The notes: generated from the sequence alone by a model not told the origin. A stretch of 64,000 nt of DNA from Chitinophaga rupis (GCF_900109685.1 NZ_FOBB01000002.1:62001-126000); one strand, 5' to 3'. Numbered from the stretch's first letter, positions 1 to 9,056 are shown. Program-made: numbers and translations.

Positions 1-55
1 TTAACGGGTACACGCTTACACCGGTAATGCTTTGCAGGTAATTGATGAATTTCAT
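1..55 (-). CDS. CcoQ/CcoP-like cbb3 oxidase subunit, N-terminus only (partial)
   Basis: Only the first 18 codons are inside the window, beginning MKFINYLQSITGVSVYPL. Small hydrophobic cbb3 accessory subunits placed directly after ccoN/ccoO in Bacteroidota start in a very similar way. The ATG lies 17 bases downstream of the ccoNO stop on the same strand, so it is almost certainly the next gene of the oxidase operon. Whether it is a free CcoQ-type peptide or the start of a CcoP fusion cannot be decided from this fragment. Confidence 0.6.
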   Translation of the reverse strand, partial: MKFINYLQSITGVSVYPL

Positions 56-72
56 GCTGTTTATTTTAAAAG

Positions 73-2208
73 TTATTTCATGGCGGTTTTAGCCGGCGCT
101 TCCTTAATATCCCTTCCTACTCTTTGCAGGTAAGCTATCAATGCTACGATCTCACGGTCCGGCGGTGTTTCCAGCTTATCCTTTTTCAGGGAAGCGGCTA
201 TTTCCTTTGCCTGGTTCTCCATATCTGCATTGGCCTGCAGCTCATATTTATAAGGGTAGGGCACGCCCAGCTTGCGCATGGCATTGATCATGGCAGGGGT
301 GGCGCTTTTATCCACCCGGTCGTCCATTAGCCAGGGATAAGAAGGCATAATAGAGCCCGGCGACATAGAGGACGGATCCAGCATATGGTTATAATGCCAG
401 CTATCCGGGTATTTGCCGCCAATACGCGCCAGGTCAGGCCCGGTACGTTTGGAGCCCCATTGGAAAGGATGATCATATACAAATTCACCGGCTTTGGAAT
501 ATTCCCCATAGCGCGCCACTTCATCGCGGAAGGGGCGTATCATCTGTGAATGGCAGGTATAGCAGCCTTCGCGGATGTAGATGTCGCGCCCGTGCAGCTC
601 CAGCGGTGTATAGGGTTTTACGCTGCTGATGGTAGGTACGTTGCTGCGCACCAGGAAGGTGGGTATCAGCTCTATGATACCGCCAATCGCTACTACAATG
701 AGGCTAAAGGCTACCATTTGCAGGGGCCTGCGCTCAATCCAGTTATGCCAGTGTGCTGTGCCATGCGTAACTACAGCTGTTCTTTTAGGGAGGGGGGCTG
801 CTTCCGCAGGCTCATTGGCTACAAAGGAGCCGCTGCGGATGGTTTTTACCAGGTTCACCATCATGAGCACCACACCGCTAACGTATAACAAACCACCTAC
901 CGCGCGCAGCGCATACATAGGTACAATAGTGGTTACTGTTTCCAGGAACTGGTATTTCAGCTGTCCTTCCGGGGTAAACTCTTTCCACATCATACTTTGC
1001 GTAAAAGCAGCCCAGTACATAGGTATCACGTAAAAGATAATGCCCAGCGTACCTATCCAGAAGTGGGTATTGGCCCATTTACGGGAGTAGAGCTGTGTTG
1101 CAAAAATGCGGGGTATCAGCCAGTACAGGATACCAAAAGTGAGAAAGCCATTCCAGCCCAGCGCGCCTACATGCACGTGTGCAATGGTCCAGTCGGTAAA
1201 GTGGCTTACGGCATTCACGTTCTTCAGGGATAGCATAGGGCCTTCAAAAGTGGCCATACCATAACAGGTAAGCGCTACTACAAAGAATTTGAGAATAGCA
1301 TCTTCCCGCACGCGGTCCCAGGCGCCGCGCAGGGTAAGCAAACCGTTGAGCATACCGCCCCAGGAGGGCGCAATGAGCATGATGGAGAACACCGTACCCA
1401 ATGATTGCGCCCACTCCGGTAAGGCAGTATATAACAGGTGGTGTGGTCCGGCCCATATGTAAATAAATATGAGCGCCCAGAAGTGTATGATGGACCACCT
1501 ATAGGAATAAACAGGGCGGTTAGCCGCTTTTGGAACAAAGTAATACATGAGGCCCAGGTAAGGCGTGGTAAGGAAGAATGCCACGGCATTATGCCCATAC
1601 CACCACTGCACCAGCGCATCCTGCACGCCGGCATACCAGCTGTAACTTTTTAGGAAAGAAACGGGCAGCTCAAAGGAGTTTACAATATGCAGCATGGCCA
1701 CGGCTACCCAGGTACCGATATAAAACCAGATGGCCACGTACAGGTGCATTTCCCGCCGCCTTAGAATAGTGCCCAGCATGTTGGCTCCGAAGATGAGCCA
1801 TACTACGGTAATGGCTATATCAAAAGGCCATTCCAGCTCCGCATACTCTTTACCGGTAGTACAGCCTAACAGCAGGGTAAGGGCGCCGCCGGCTATAATG
1901 GCCTGCCAGCCCCAGAAATGCAGCTTGCTCAGCAGGTCGCTGAACATGCGGGCTTTACACAGGCGTTGTAAGGAATAATACACGCCCATGAAAATGCCGT
2001 TACCCACAAAGGCAAAGATCACGGCATTGGTATGCACCGGCCGTAAACGCCCGAAGGTGGTGGGCGCATAGCCCAGGTTCATGGCCGGGTATGCCAGCGC
2101 CAGGGCTATCCAAAGCCCGGCCAGCATGCCAATAAGTCCCCAGAAGGTAGCAGCGTAAGCAAACCATTTTACGGTGCGGTTGTCGTAAGAAAATTTTTCC
2201 AAAGACAT
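73..2208 (-). CDS. ccoNO: cbb3-type cytochrome c oxidase, fused subunits I and II (CcoN-CcoO)
   Basis: Catalytic core of the high-affinity cbb3 terminal oxidase in the inner membrane; it reduces O2 with electrons from c-type cytochromes. Residues 1 to about 460 form the multi-helix CcoN part, with histidines expected to bind hemes and CuB visible at H59, H206, H256/H257 and H344/H346. Residues from about 490 on form CcoO: one anchor helix and a periplasmic cytochrome c domain with the heme motif CYTCH at 549-553. The two subunits are one chain of 711 residues, as often seen in Bacteroidota. It follows ccoS and ccoI on the same strand. The start ATG is the first one before the conserved N-terminus. 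Confidence 0.95.
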   Translation of the reverse strand: MSLEKFSYDNRTVKWFAYAATFWGLIGMLAGLWIALALAYPAMNLGYAPTTFGRLRPVHTNAVIFAFVGNGIFMGVYYSLQRLCKARMFSDLLSKLHFWGWQAIIAGGALTLLLGCTTGKEYAELEWPFDIAITVVWLIFGANMLGTILRRREMHLYVAIWFYIGTWVAVAMLHIVNSFELPVSFLKSYSWYAGVQDALVQWWYGHNAVAFFLTTPYLGLMYYFVPKAANRPVYSYRWSIIHFWALIFIYIWAGPHHLLYTALPEWAQSLGTVFSIMLIAPSWGGMLNGLLTLRGAWDRVREDAILKFFVVALTCYGMATFEGPMLSLKNVNAVSHFTDWTIAHVHVGALGWNGFLTFGILYWLIPRIFATQLYSRKWANTHFWIGTLGIIFYVIPMYWAAFTQSMMWKEFTPEGQLKYQFLETVTTIVPMYALRAVGGLLYVSGVVLMMVNLVKTIRSGSFVANEPAEAAPLPKRTAVVTHGTAHWHNWIERRPLQMVAFSLIVVAIGGIIELIPTFLVRSNVPTISSVKPYTPLELHGRDIYIREGCYTCHSQMIRPFRDEVARYGEYSKAGEFVYDHPFQWGSKRTGPDLARIGGKYPDSWHYNHMLDPSSMSPGSIMPSYPWLMDDRVDKSATPAMINAMRKLGVPYPYKYELQANADMENQAKEIAASLKKDKLETPPDREIVALIAYLQRVGRDIKEAPAKTAMK

Positions 2209-2234
2209 AAGTATAGCTTGTTGTTTGATCAGGT

Positions 2235-2393
2235 TTATAGTTGGTGATCATCCGCCTGTTCATCAAACAGGATGCGGTGGGCGGGTGAATAATCATCCTC
2301 GAACTGCCCGCTTTTCACTGCCCAGCAAAAGGCCGCCAGGAAAAGGAGCCCTACGGTAAGGCTGGCCCCCAGCAACAGTATGATAACGCTCAT
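2235..2393 (-). CDS. ccoS: CcoS-type cbb3 oxidase maturation protein
   Basis: A 52-residue protein starting MSVIILLLGASL, with one N-terminal transmembrane helix followed by WAVKSGQFEDD and a short acidic tail. This is the classic CcoS (FixS) pattern of a single helix, then a W-x(3)-G-Q-[FY]-[DE]-D motif. CcoS is needed for cofactor insertion into cbb3 oxidase. It lies between ccoI and ccoNO on the same strand, with only 26 bases before the ccoNO start, so the genes are probably cotranscribed. Confidence 0.9.
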   Translation of the reverse strand: MSVIILLLGASLTVGLLFLAAFCWAVKSGQFEDDYSPAHRILFDEQADDHQL

Positions 2394-2443
2394 GGATATG
2401 TTTTTTTGAACAGTTCAAAATTAGTGTGCCTGTGCTGCGGCTA

Positions 2444-4870
2444 CTATGACCTGGCGCAGGCAAATGACTGATCTTCGTCAGCTGTGAGCTGTAATGCTTT
2501 ACGGTGCAGCTTTTTAGCCGCCAGTGCGCTCATGCTCCAGGTAAGCAGTATAATGCTGATAGAGCTGGCCGGCATTAAAATAGCTGCGGTAAGGGGGGAT
2601 AGCCTGCCTTGTACGGCAAAGAACAAACCGGTGAAATTATACACCAGGGAATAAATAAAGCTGGCGAGTATAATGCGTTTGCTGGTTTTACATAATTGTA
2701 TATAGTAGGGTAGCAGCGGCAGGTTAGCGGCCGCTAAAATGCCATCGCTGGCAGGGGTGAAATTGTTACTGTCCTCTGTAAGGGAAATGCCGGTATCGCT
2801 CTGTTTCAGGGCGCCGGCATCATTCAGCCCGTCGCCGACCATAAGCACGTGCTGCCCCTGCTGCTGCAGGGCCAGTATATGATCCAGCTTATCCTGCGGC
2901 TGTTGTAAAAAGCGCAGGGTAGCCTTTGTGCCCATGAGCTTGCGCAGTGTGCTTTCATCCCGTGCATGGTCGCCGGAGAGCACCGTAAGCTGATATTTTT
3001 TCCGCAGCTGCAGTATTAAGGACTGTATGCCGTTACGGTAACCATTGCGTATGCTGAAATAACCACGTACCTGCCCGTTAATGGAAAGGTATACCACGCT
3101 GCCATTCGTGGCGGCAATACCCGCTGCGCCGGTAAAAGCTGCATTGCCCAGGCGGATGGTATCCTTCATCACCGTACCGCTGATGCCCATGCCCGTTACC
3201 TGTTCAAAATCCTTTACAGGTATATGATTGCTGCCGCAAAAGTCGCGTACCATGCGGCTTAGCGGGTGGGTGGATTGTGCTGCCAGGGCAGCTGCCTGCA
3301 GCCGTTCATGGCGGGTAAGCGGCTGCCCGTTAAAAACAGTAACGGCTTTTTGCTTGTCTGTAAGCGTGCCGGTTTTGTCAAACACAATATGATCTGTAGC
3401 GGCCAGCCTTTCAATAGCGCCCGCATTACGCAGGTATAATTTATGCCGGCCCAGGATGCTTAAAATGTGCCCGTTGGTAAAGGATGCTGATAGCAGCAGG
3501 GCGCAGGGGCAGGCAATAATTAGTATGGCCGTTACAGATGGCCATATTTTGGACGGGTCATGAAAGCCCCACCAGGCAGCCGTTAGCACGGTAATGCCCA
3601 GCACCACCCAGGTAAAATGGCGGCCCAGCAGGTGTATGAAAGAGGGTTGTTTATGCGCATCCTGCTGCAGCTCCTGCCGGTTCCACAGGCTGGTGAGGTA
3701 ACTTTGCGCTACGGCTTTAATGGTGTGCAGCTGTATATTGCCTTCCAGCTGCCTGCCGCCGGCATAAACAATATCTCCCGTAAGGCAGGGCACTGGATCG
3801 GCCTCGCCGGTTACAAAGCTATAATCGATCAGCGCGCTGCCTTTTACCAGGATCCCATCTGCCGGTACCAGCTCATTGTTATGGATCAGTAAAGTTTCTC
3901 CCTCCTTTATATCCGGCAGGGCAATGGGCACATTCTTTTTGCCGCGTATAGCGGTAACGGCTATAGGAAAATAGCTGGTATAATCCCGGTCAAAGGAAAG
4001 TCCCTGGTAGGTTTTATCCTGCAGCACACGCCCTGCCAGCATAAAGAACACAATGCCGGTCATGGCATCAAAATACCCGGCCCCGCTGTTGGTGCTGATA
4101 TCTATAAGGCTGCGGGTAAAGGTGACTATAATGGCCAGTACAATAGGTACATCTATATTCATGAACCCATGTTTAAGGCCGCCCCAGGCCGACCGGTAAA
4201 ATGCCTGCGCACTGTACAGGAATACGGGTAAGGATAACAGCAGGTTCAGGTAACGGAACAAATGGGTATCCATACCGCCGTTGCCGGAAAAATATTCGGG
4301 GAAGCTAAGCAGCATTATATTGCCAAAACAAAAACCGGCTACACCCAGCTGGTAGATCAGCTGCCGGTTCACTGCCGGTTTTTTATGCTGCAGGTCCTGC
4401 AGGCTGATGTAAGGCTCATACCCAATGCTGGTAAGCAGTTCGGCCACCTTACGTAAAGAGGTTTGGGATTGCTGAAAGATCACCTGCGCTTCTTTGCGCG
4501 CAAAATTTACGGTTACGCGCTGCACGCCGTCATCCAGCTTATGCAGGTGCTCCAGCAGCCACAGGCAGGAGCTGCAATGTATTTGCGGAATATAAAAGGT
4601 AACGTGGGTATGGGTATCATTGCGGAACTGTATCAGCTGCTGCCGGATCTTTTCGTCTTCCAGGAAGGCAAATTTATCAGGCCTTATCTGGCTGCGTTGT
4701 GGCGCGCCCGGCTGACCGTTCAGTTGGTAATAGGTACAAAGCCCGTTACCATTCAGCAGCTCAAATACCAGCTTACAACCTTCGCAGCAAAACGGTTTGT
4801 CGTCCAGAAGAATGTTTGTATTTTCACAGGTTTCGCCGCAATGGTAGCAGCTGGTTTCAACAGTGATCAT
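2444..4870 (-). CDS. ccoI: P1B-type copper-transporting ATPase for cbb3 oxidase assembly (CcoI/FixI)
   Basis: An 808-residue heavy-metal P-type ATPase. The N-terminus carries the cysteine-rich metal-binding region typical of FixI (CYHCGETC, then CCEGC at about 28-32), followed by an HMA-like domain with CSSC. The membrane part contains the CPC ion-binding motif (ACPCALLLSA), and the cytoplasmic part has the phosphorylation site DKTGT and the hinge motif GDGLNDAGAL. FixI/CcoI proteins deliver copper to the CuB site of cbb3 oxidase, which fits the neighbouring ccoS and ccoNO genes. First gene of the minus-strand oxidase cluster. The start MITVETSCYHCG places the first CxxC close to the N-terminus, as usual. 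Confidence 0.93.
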   Translation of the reverse strand: MITVETSCYHCGETCENTNILLDDKPFCCEGCKLVFELLNGNGLCTYYQLNGQPGAPQRSQIRPDKFAFLEDEKIRQQLIQFRNDTHTHVTFYIPQIHCSSCLWLLEHLHKLDDGVQRVTVNFARKEAQVIFQQSQTSLRKVAELLTSIGYEPYISLQDLQHKKPAVNRQLIYQLGVAGFCFGNIMLLSFPEYFSGNGGMDTHLFRYLNLLLSLPVFLYSAQAFYRSAWGGLKHGFMNIDVPIVLAIIVTFTRSLIDISTNSGAGYFDAMTGIVFFMLAGRVLQDKTYQGLSFDRDYTSYFPIAVTAIRGKKNVPIALPDIKEGETLLIHNNELVPADGILVKGSALIDYSFVTGEADPVPCLTGDIVYAGGRQLEGNIQLHTIKAVAQSYLTSLWNRQELQQDAHKQPSFIHLLGRHFTWVVLGITVLTAAWWGFHDPSKIWPSVTAILIIACPCALLLSASFTNGHILSILGRHKLYLRNAGAIERLAATDHIVFDKTGTLTDKQKAVTVFNGQPLTRHERLQAAALAAQSTHPLSRMVRDFCGSNHIPVKDFEQVTGMGISGTVMKDTIRLGNAAFTGAAGIAATNGSVVYLSINGQVRGYFSIRNGYRNGIQSLILQLRKKYQLTVLSGDHARDESTLRKLMGTKATLRFLQQPQDKLDHILALQQQGQHVLMVGDGLNDAGALKQSDTGISLTEDSNNFTPASDGILAAANLPLLPYYIQLCKTSKRIILASFIYSLVYNFTGLFFAVQGRLSPLTAAILMPASSISIILLTWSMSALAAKKLHRKALQLTADEDQSFACARS

Positions 4871-4976
4871 GCCTTTCGGTTATAGCTTCAAAAGTAAAAG
4901 GAGCGGGCAGGGGGGGCAATGACAGACATCATATGCGGGTATGATATTTATCAGGAACGGAAAAAGCGGCCAAAAA

Positions 4977-5006
4977 AAAACCGGCGCCTTCAGCAACACC
5001 GGTTTT
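4977..5006 (-). terminator. Rho-independent terminator
   Basis: A 10-base stem with one mismatch (4977-4986 pairing with 4997-5006) is followed on the minus strand by a run of nine T. It sits 31 bases past the stop of the minus-strand gene at 5037-5432 and should end that transcript before ccoI. Confidence 0.85.
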
Positions 5007-5036
5007 ATCAGGTATAGATTATGAAAAGGTAAAAAA

Positions 5037-5432
5037 TTATCCCACCGGTTCCTCCGGGTAATAAAAAATGTTCTTTTCCGCCAGCTTTCCTTCTTCGTTC
5101 ATTTGTCCCAGCGTCCAGTTGTCGGTGGCGGTGGTTTGCAGCCACAGATCGCCGGATTTGCGCAATATCTGTACACTCAACCCATATTTATGATAGAAAT
5201 CATGTTCTACTGCTGCTACCGTGCGGTGGCGGTCAATATCCAGCCAGCCGAAGTTGTGTATCATACGGATATCTTCTATGGGCGTTGCTGACGGCAGTTT
5301 GTCGCCCGGCGCACTGGCCCCGCCCTCAGGGTGGGGCTGCCGGTAGCATTCCAGCTTCAGATAAGGATAAGCCTCCTGGAACTCATGCTGCAGGGTGGCA
5401 ATGGTAGCGTCCTCGCTTATATAGATCTCCAT
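5037..5432 (-). CDS. Conserved-looking protein of unknown function
   Basis: A 131-residue soluble protein, not recognised. The middle contains a hydrophobic/aromatic core (HNFGWLDIDRHRTVAAVEHDF) followed by YGLSVQILRKSGDLWLQT, and the C-terminus is acidic. There is no signal peptide or membrane helix. I chose the ATG at 5432 (MEIYISED) over the in-frame GTG at 5450, because a possible promoter-like TACATTG lies immediately upstream of that GTG. It is divergent from the histidine kinase gene at 5599 and has its own terminator, so it is probably monocistronic. Its place between the oxidase and its putative regulator may suggest a link to respiration, but that is only inference. Confidence 0.7.
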   Translation of the reverse strand: MEIYISEDATIATLQHEFQEAYPYLKLECYRQPHPEGGASAPGDKLPSATPIEDIRMIHNFGWLDIDRHRTVAAVEHDFYHKYGLSVQILRKSGDLWLQTTATDNWTLGQMNEEGKLAEKNIFYYPEEPVG

Positions 5433-5598
5433 GGTTAAAGGTTTATACACGCAATGTAAACCGCTGCTGCCTGCCCCTCAATGATGGCTGTCAGCGGCGG
5501 TCATGATTATGGTCATATATCCTTCGGGGGGATCTTTGCATTTTTGGCAGTAATGATACAGCCGGAAAAAACTGTAACTTTCACATTACTTTAATGAT

Positions 5599-7179
5599 AT
5601 GAACTTTTCCATTCACGACCTTGATGTTAATTTCCAGCTTTCTGTTTTTGCGGCCGTGCTGGAACGGGAGCCCGGGCTGGTGGCGGTGCGGGAGCTGGGA
5701 AGCGGGCAGCTGCTGTATATTAATGAAACCGGAATAAAAATGCTGGGCACGGAAGATCATGCTGCCCTGCAGGCTCTCCTGGATAAACACGGGTTAGGCA
5801 TCTGTACGCCCGGTACGGGAAAGAACGGGCTGTCAAAAGAGCGGCAGTGGACCAACCTGGCCGGGGAAACCTTTTCCGGTTTATATGACGACATCTCATT
5901 CCGGCATGCCGGTAAGGATTATTGCGCCTTCCGCATTACGGTTATGCCTTCAGATAACCGCCACCAGCAACAATTAAATAAAGAGCTGGAGCGTTTTAGC
6001 GCTTTGTTTGACTTTGCCAGCATTGGCATCCTGGTTACTAATAAAGAAGGGGAGATTGTATTGGTCAATGATTTTGCGCTGAACCAGTTCGGTTACCAAC
6101 GGCAGGAGCTTACCGGGCAAAAGGTGGAAGTGCTGATACCTGCCCGTGCGCACCACCGGCATGTGGGCCACCGCGAACGTTTTAACAATCACCCGCAGAA
6201 CCGCCCTATGGGCATAGGTTTGGACCTGTTTGCCGTGCGGAAGGACGGTTCGGAGTTCCCGGTAGAAATAAGCCTGAGCCATTACCAGAATGAAGAAGGC
6301 GCCTTTGTGATCGCCTACGTAAATAATATTACGGAAAGAAAAAAAGCGGAAGAAAAAGTAGAACGGCTGAATGATGAGCTGGAGCAAATGGTGGAGGACC
6401 GCACGGTACAGCTTCGTAAAGCGCTGGAAGACCTGGAACTTTCCAAAGAGGAGCTCACGCTTGCCCTGGGTAAGGAAAAAGAGCTGAATGAACTTAAGAC
6501 CCGCTTTGTGTCCATGGCCTCCCATGAGTTCCGCACCCCGCTCAGCACTATCCTGTCATCCGCCTTTTTGGTAAAACAATATGCCGCGGAGGCTGATCAG
6601 CCCAAACGGAACAAGCACATACAGCGTATAGTCACATCCGTGAACCTGCTCACAGATATCCTGAACGACTTTTTATCCGTAGGGAGGATTGAGGAAGGAA
6701 AGATCCAGGTGCGCCTGAGCAATTTTGATATTGCAGATAACATTAACACCGTAATACAGGAAATGCACGGCATGATCAGGGAAGGGCAGGAGATCAGCTA
6801 CTTTCACACCGGTCCCCCGCAGGTGTTGCTGGATCCATCTTTAATGAAACACATTATCATGAACCTGTTAGGCAACGCCATTAAGTTCTCGGGCCCCGGG
6901 GCTACTATTGCCATCTATACTAAAAAAGACCTCCACAGTTTTCAGCTGCAGGTAAAGGACAATGGTATAGGCATGTCGCAGGAGGACCAGCAGCACCTTT
7001 TTGAGCGGTTTTACCGCGGCGCCAACGTAAGCAATATACAGGGTACCGGCCTGGGGCTGCATATTGTAAGCAAGTACAGTGAGCTGATGAACGGCCGTAT
7101 TTCCTGTGAGAGCGAATTAGGCGTGGGCACTACTTTTACCATTGATTTTTCTTTAAATAACGAAACAGCCGGCTATTAA
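5599..7179 (+). CDS. PAS-domain sensor histidine kinase
   Basis: A 526-residue kinase with no obvious membrane segment, so probably cytoplasmic. Residues 1-115 look like a degenerate PAS fold, residues about 125-245 are a clear PAS/PAC domain (GFxY-like NQFGYQRQELTGQKVEVLIP, then NITERKKAEE), and residues 245-300 are a coiled coil. The HisKA domain has the phospho-accepting H309 in SHEFRTPL, and the ATPase domain has N, G1 and G2 boxes (NLLGNAIKFS, DNGIGM, GTGLGLHIV). The response-regulator gene starts one base after the stop, giving a kinase-regulator pair. Its position beside the cbb3 genes and the FixL-like layout suggest sensing of oxygen or redox state; ligand binding is not shown. Confidence 0.9.
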   Translation: MNFSIHDLDVNFQLSVFAAVLEREPGLVAVRELGSGQLLYINETGIKMLGTEDHAALQALLDKHGLGICTPGTGKNGLSKERQWTNLAGETFSGLYDDISFRHAGKDYCAFRITVMPSDNRHQQQLNKELERFSALFDFASIGILVTNKEGEIVLVNDFALNQFGYQRQELTGQKVEVLIPARAHHRHVGHRERFNNHPQNRPMGIGLDLFAVRKDGSEFPVEISLSHYQNEEGAFVIAYVNNITERKKAEEKVERLNDELEQMVEDRTVQLRKALEDLELSKEELTLALGKEKELNELKTRFVSMASHEFRTPLSTILSSAFLVKQYAAEADQPKRNKHIQRIVTSVNLLTDILNDFLSVGRIEEGKIQVRLSNFDIADNINTVIQEMHGMIREGQEISYFHTGPPQVLLDPSLMKHIIMNLLGNAIKFSGPGATIAIYTKKDLHSFQLQVKDNGIGMSQEDQQHLFERFYRGANVSNIQGTGLGLHIVSKYSELMNGRISCESELGVGTTFTIDFSLNNETAGY

Positions 7180-7180
7180 T

Positions 7181-8239
7181 ATGCAAACCATCTTGCTGAT
7201 TGAAGACAATACAGATATTCGTGAAAATACGGCCGAGATCCTGGACCTGGCCGGGTATAAAGTATTAACCGCAGAAAACGGCAAGGTGGGCGTGGAGCTG
7301 GCTTTGCAGCAAAAACCCGACCTGGTGATCTGTGATATTATGATGCCGGTGCTGGATGGTTTTGGCGTATTGCATATGCTGCAGCGTAATGATGATATGC
7401 AGGATATTCCCTTTATTTTTCTGACGGCCAAAACAGAGCGTGCCGATTTCCGTAAAGGCATGGAAATGGGGGCAGATGACTATATCACTAAACCATTCAG
7501 CGGTACAGAGCTGCTGCATGCTATAGAAGGCCGTTTGAAAAAATCCCTGCTGAAGAAACAGGAATTTGCCTCTAACCCCGAAGGGCTGAATAAGCTGATG
7601 CAGGCTGCTACGGGCAAAGGATCCCTGCAGCTGCTGTCTGAAGGGCGTAATACAGATAAGTTTAAAAAGAAGCAGGTTATTTACATGGAGGGGAATCACC
7701 CTGCCAGCCTGTTCTATGTTCAAAAGGGGAAAGTAAAAACATTTAAGCGGAATGAAGATGGTAAAGAGCTGGTTGTGGAGCTGTATAATGAAGGCGATTT
7801 CCTGGGGTACATAGCCCTGCTGGAAGGAACGGTGTATAAAGAAACAGCGGAGGCCATGGAAGAATGTGAAATAGCCGTTATTCCCCGTGAAGACTTTGAA
7901 GAGCTGCTGCATAACAATCACGAAGTAGCCGTGCAGTTCATACGGCTGCTGGCCCGCAATATTACCGGCAAAGAGCAGCAGCTACTGGGCCTGGCGTATA
8001 ATTCCCTGCGCAAAAAAGTGGCTGAAGCGTTAATGCATCTGCACAAAAAATACAGCGGGCGCAAAGAAGGGCCGTTTGCCATTGATATCAGCCGTGATAA
8101 CCTGGCCGCCATTGCCGGTACGGCTACCGAATCGCTGATCCGCACGCTGGGCGATTTCCGGGAGGAAAAGCTGATCGATATAAAAGATGGGGCCATCGTC
8201 ATCCTCAATGAAAAAAAGCTGGGCGCCCTGTTGTATTAA
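7181..8239 (+). CDS. Response regulator with receiver, cNMP-binding-like and Crp/Fnr HTH domains
   Basis: A 352-residue transcription factor. Residues 1-120 are a receiver domain with the phosphorylation site D52 (CDIMMPVLDG) and the conserved lysine in DDYITKPF. Residues about 150-260 form a Crp/Fnr-type sensor barrel (YMEGNHPASLFYVQKGKVKTF). Residues about 270-345 are a winged helix with ISRDNLAAIAGTATESLIRTL, typical of Crp/Fnr DNA-recognition helices. A receiver fused to a Crp-type output is a two-input design. It starts one base after the kinase gene, so phosphotransfer from that kinase is the obvious input. Targets are unknown; the adjacent cbb3 operon is the first candidate. Its stop codon overlaps the convergent gene at 8236. 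Confidence 0.9.
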   Translation: MQTILLIEDNTDIRENTAEILDLAGYKVLTAENGKVGVELALQQKPDLVICDIMMPVLDGFGVLHMLQRNDDMQDIPFIFLTAKTERADFRKGMEMGADDYITKPFSGTELLHAIEGRLKKSLLKKQEFASNPEGLNKLMQAATGKGSLQLLSEGRNTDKFKKKQVIYMEGNHPASLFYVQKGKVKTFKRNEDGKELVVELYNEGDFLGYIALLEGTVYKETAEAMEECEIAVIPREDFEELLHNNHEVAVQFIRLLARNITGKEQQLLGLAYNSLRKKVAEALMHLHKKYSGRKEGPFAIDISRDNLAAIAGTATESLIRTLGDFREEKLIDIKDGAIVILNEKKLGALLY

Positions 8240-8616
8240 GAAAAGGTTTTTTGCAGATAACCGCTAAATTCGGAGCTCAGCTTATCAAAGTTCCCCTGGA
8301 TAATGATCATTTTCACCTCCAGCCTGTATTGCAGGTCCAGGATCTTTTTCAGCTGGGGACCGTTGGATTGGATCAGCTGCTGCAGCAGGTGCAGCTGCTC
8401 TCTTACTTCATGCCGTAGCAGGCTTATCTGGTCATCCATTTTCAGGAACTTGTTCTGGAAATACTCCAGCTGTTCCAGCTCATATGGCTGAAGATCAGCT
8501 TCCAGGATGCCCGCCAGCTTTGTTTTAAAGCGTATAATGCCGTCTTCCAGCACTTTTAGCTCGTTTTTCCAGTTTTCGTTATCTGCGATCAGCTCCCCAG
8601 TTTTTCCGTTTCTCAT
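8236..8616 (-). CDS. Coiled-coil protein of unknown function
   Basis: A 126-residue, highly helical, charged protein (heptads in KMDDQISLLRHEVREQLHLLQQLIQ) with no signal peptide and no cysteine or metal motif. I do not recognise a family. Its last four bases overlap the end of the convergent regulator gene, so transcripts from the two strands must overlap. Codon use and length favour a real gene. It might be a small partner of the kinase-regulator pair, but nothing in the sequence shows this. Confidence 0.6.
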   Translation of the reverse strand: MRNGKTGELIADNENWKNELKVLEDGIIRFKTKLAGILEADLQPYELEQLEYFQNKFLKMDDQISLLRHEVREQLHLLQQLIQSNGPQLKKILDLQYRLEVKMIIIQGNFDKLSSEFSGYLQKTFS

Positions 8617-8717
8617 TGCTTATTGAAAGTTTTCATGGCAATTTAATACCGTGTTTTCTCCTGACCTATGATGGTGGTCAGTATGCAAAATATCCTACAT
8701 CAGGATGTTCATATGAC

Positions 8718-8748
8718 TTGGCCTTTTGCCCATAAATCGATAAATTTG
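8718..8748 (+). promoter_or_regulatory. Bacteroidota-type promoter for the first ArsR gene
   Basis: TTG at 8718-8720, a 20-base spacer and TAAATTTG at 8741-8748 match the Bacteroidota consensus TTG / TAnnTTTG. Because the ATG is at 8754, transcription starting 5-8 bases past the -7 element would give a leaderless or nearly leaderless message. Confidence 0.7.
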
Positions 8749-8753
8749 CAATA

Positions 8754-9041
8754 ATGAATACATCATTTGACCTGAAGCGGATTGAGCGGATCTCCAAAGC
8801 CTTAAGCGATCCTTACCGGATTAAGATCATGGAGGCCATTAAAAAAGAGCCCGACTGGATGCAGTGCGCCGCCGTTATGGATATGCTGGACCTGGCCCAG
8901 TCTACCGTTTCCCACCATTTGAAACAGCTGGTGGACGCTGAGCTGCTGCATATGGAAAAGGATGGCCGCTGCACCAAGTATAAGGTGAACCGGGAGGGCT
9001 TTAATGACTATGTGGATTTTTTAAGGAAGTTTGAGCGGTAA
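8754..9041 (+). CDS. ArsR-family winged-helix repressor (paralogue 1)
   Basis: A 95-residue single-domain regulator. The winged helix is clear: ISKALSDPYRIKIMEAI is helix 1-2, and the recognition helix lies in LDLAQSTVSHHLKQLVDAELL, followed by the wing (MEKDGRCTKYKVN). A lone cysteine in WMQCAAV is shared with the second ArsR gene at 9287, with which it is clearly paralogous. There is no classical CxC metal site. It probably represses its own promoter and perhaps that of the neighbouring paralogue; the signal it senses is unknown. Confidence 0.9.
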   Translation: MNTSFDLKRIERISKALSDPYRIKIMEAIKKEPDWMQCAAVMDMLDLAQSTVSHHLKQLVDAELLHMEKDGRCTKYKVNREGFNDYVDFLRKFER

Positions 9042-9056
9042 AAATTTTTTACCTCT

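Noticed and set aside
5974-6525. 183-codon minus-strand frame opposite the histidine kinase
   Set aside because: It is antisense to strongly conserved PAS and coiled-coil coding sequence and has the composition of a shadow frame.
7265-7921. 218-codon minus-strand frame opposite the receiver-Crp gene
   Set aside because: Antisense to clear receiver and Crp domains; rich in H, F and Q as expected for a shadow frame.
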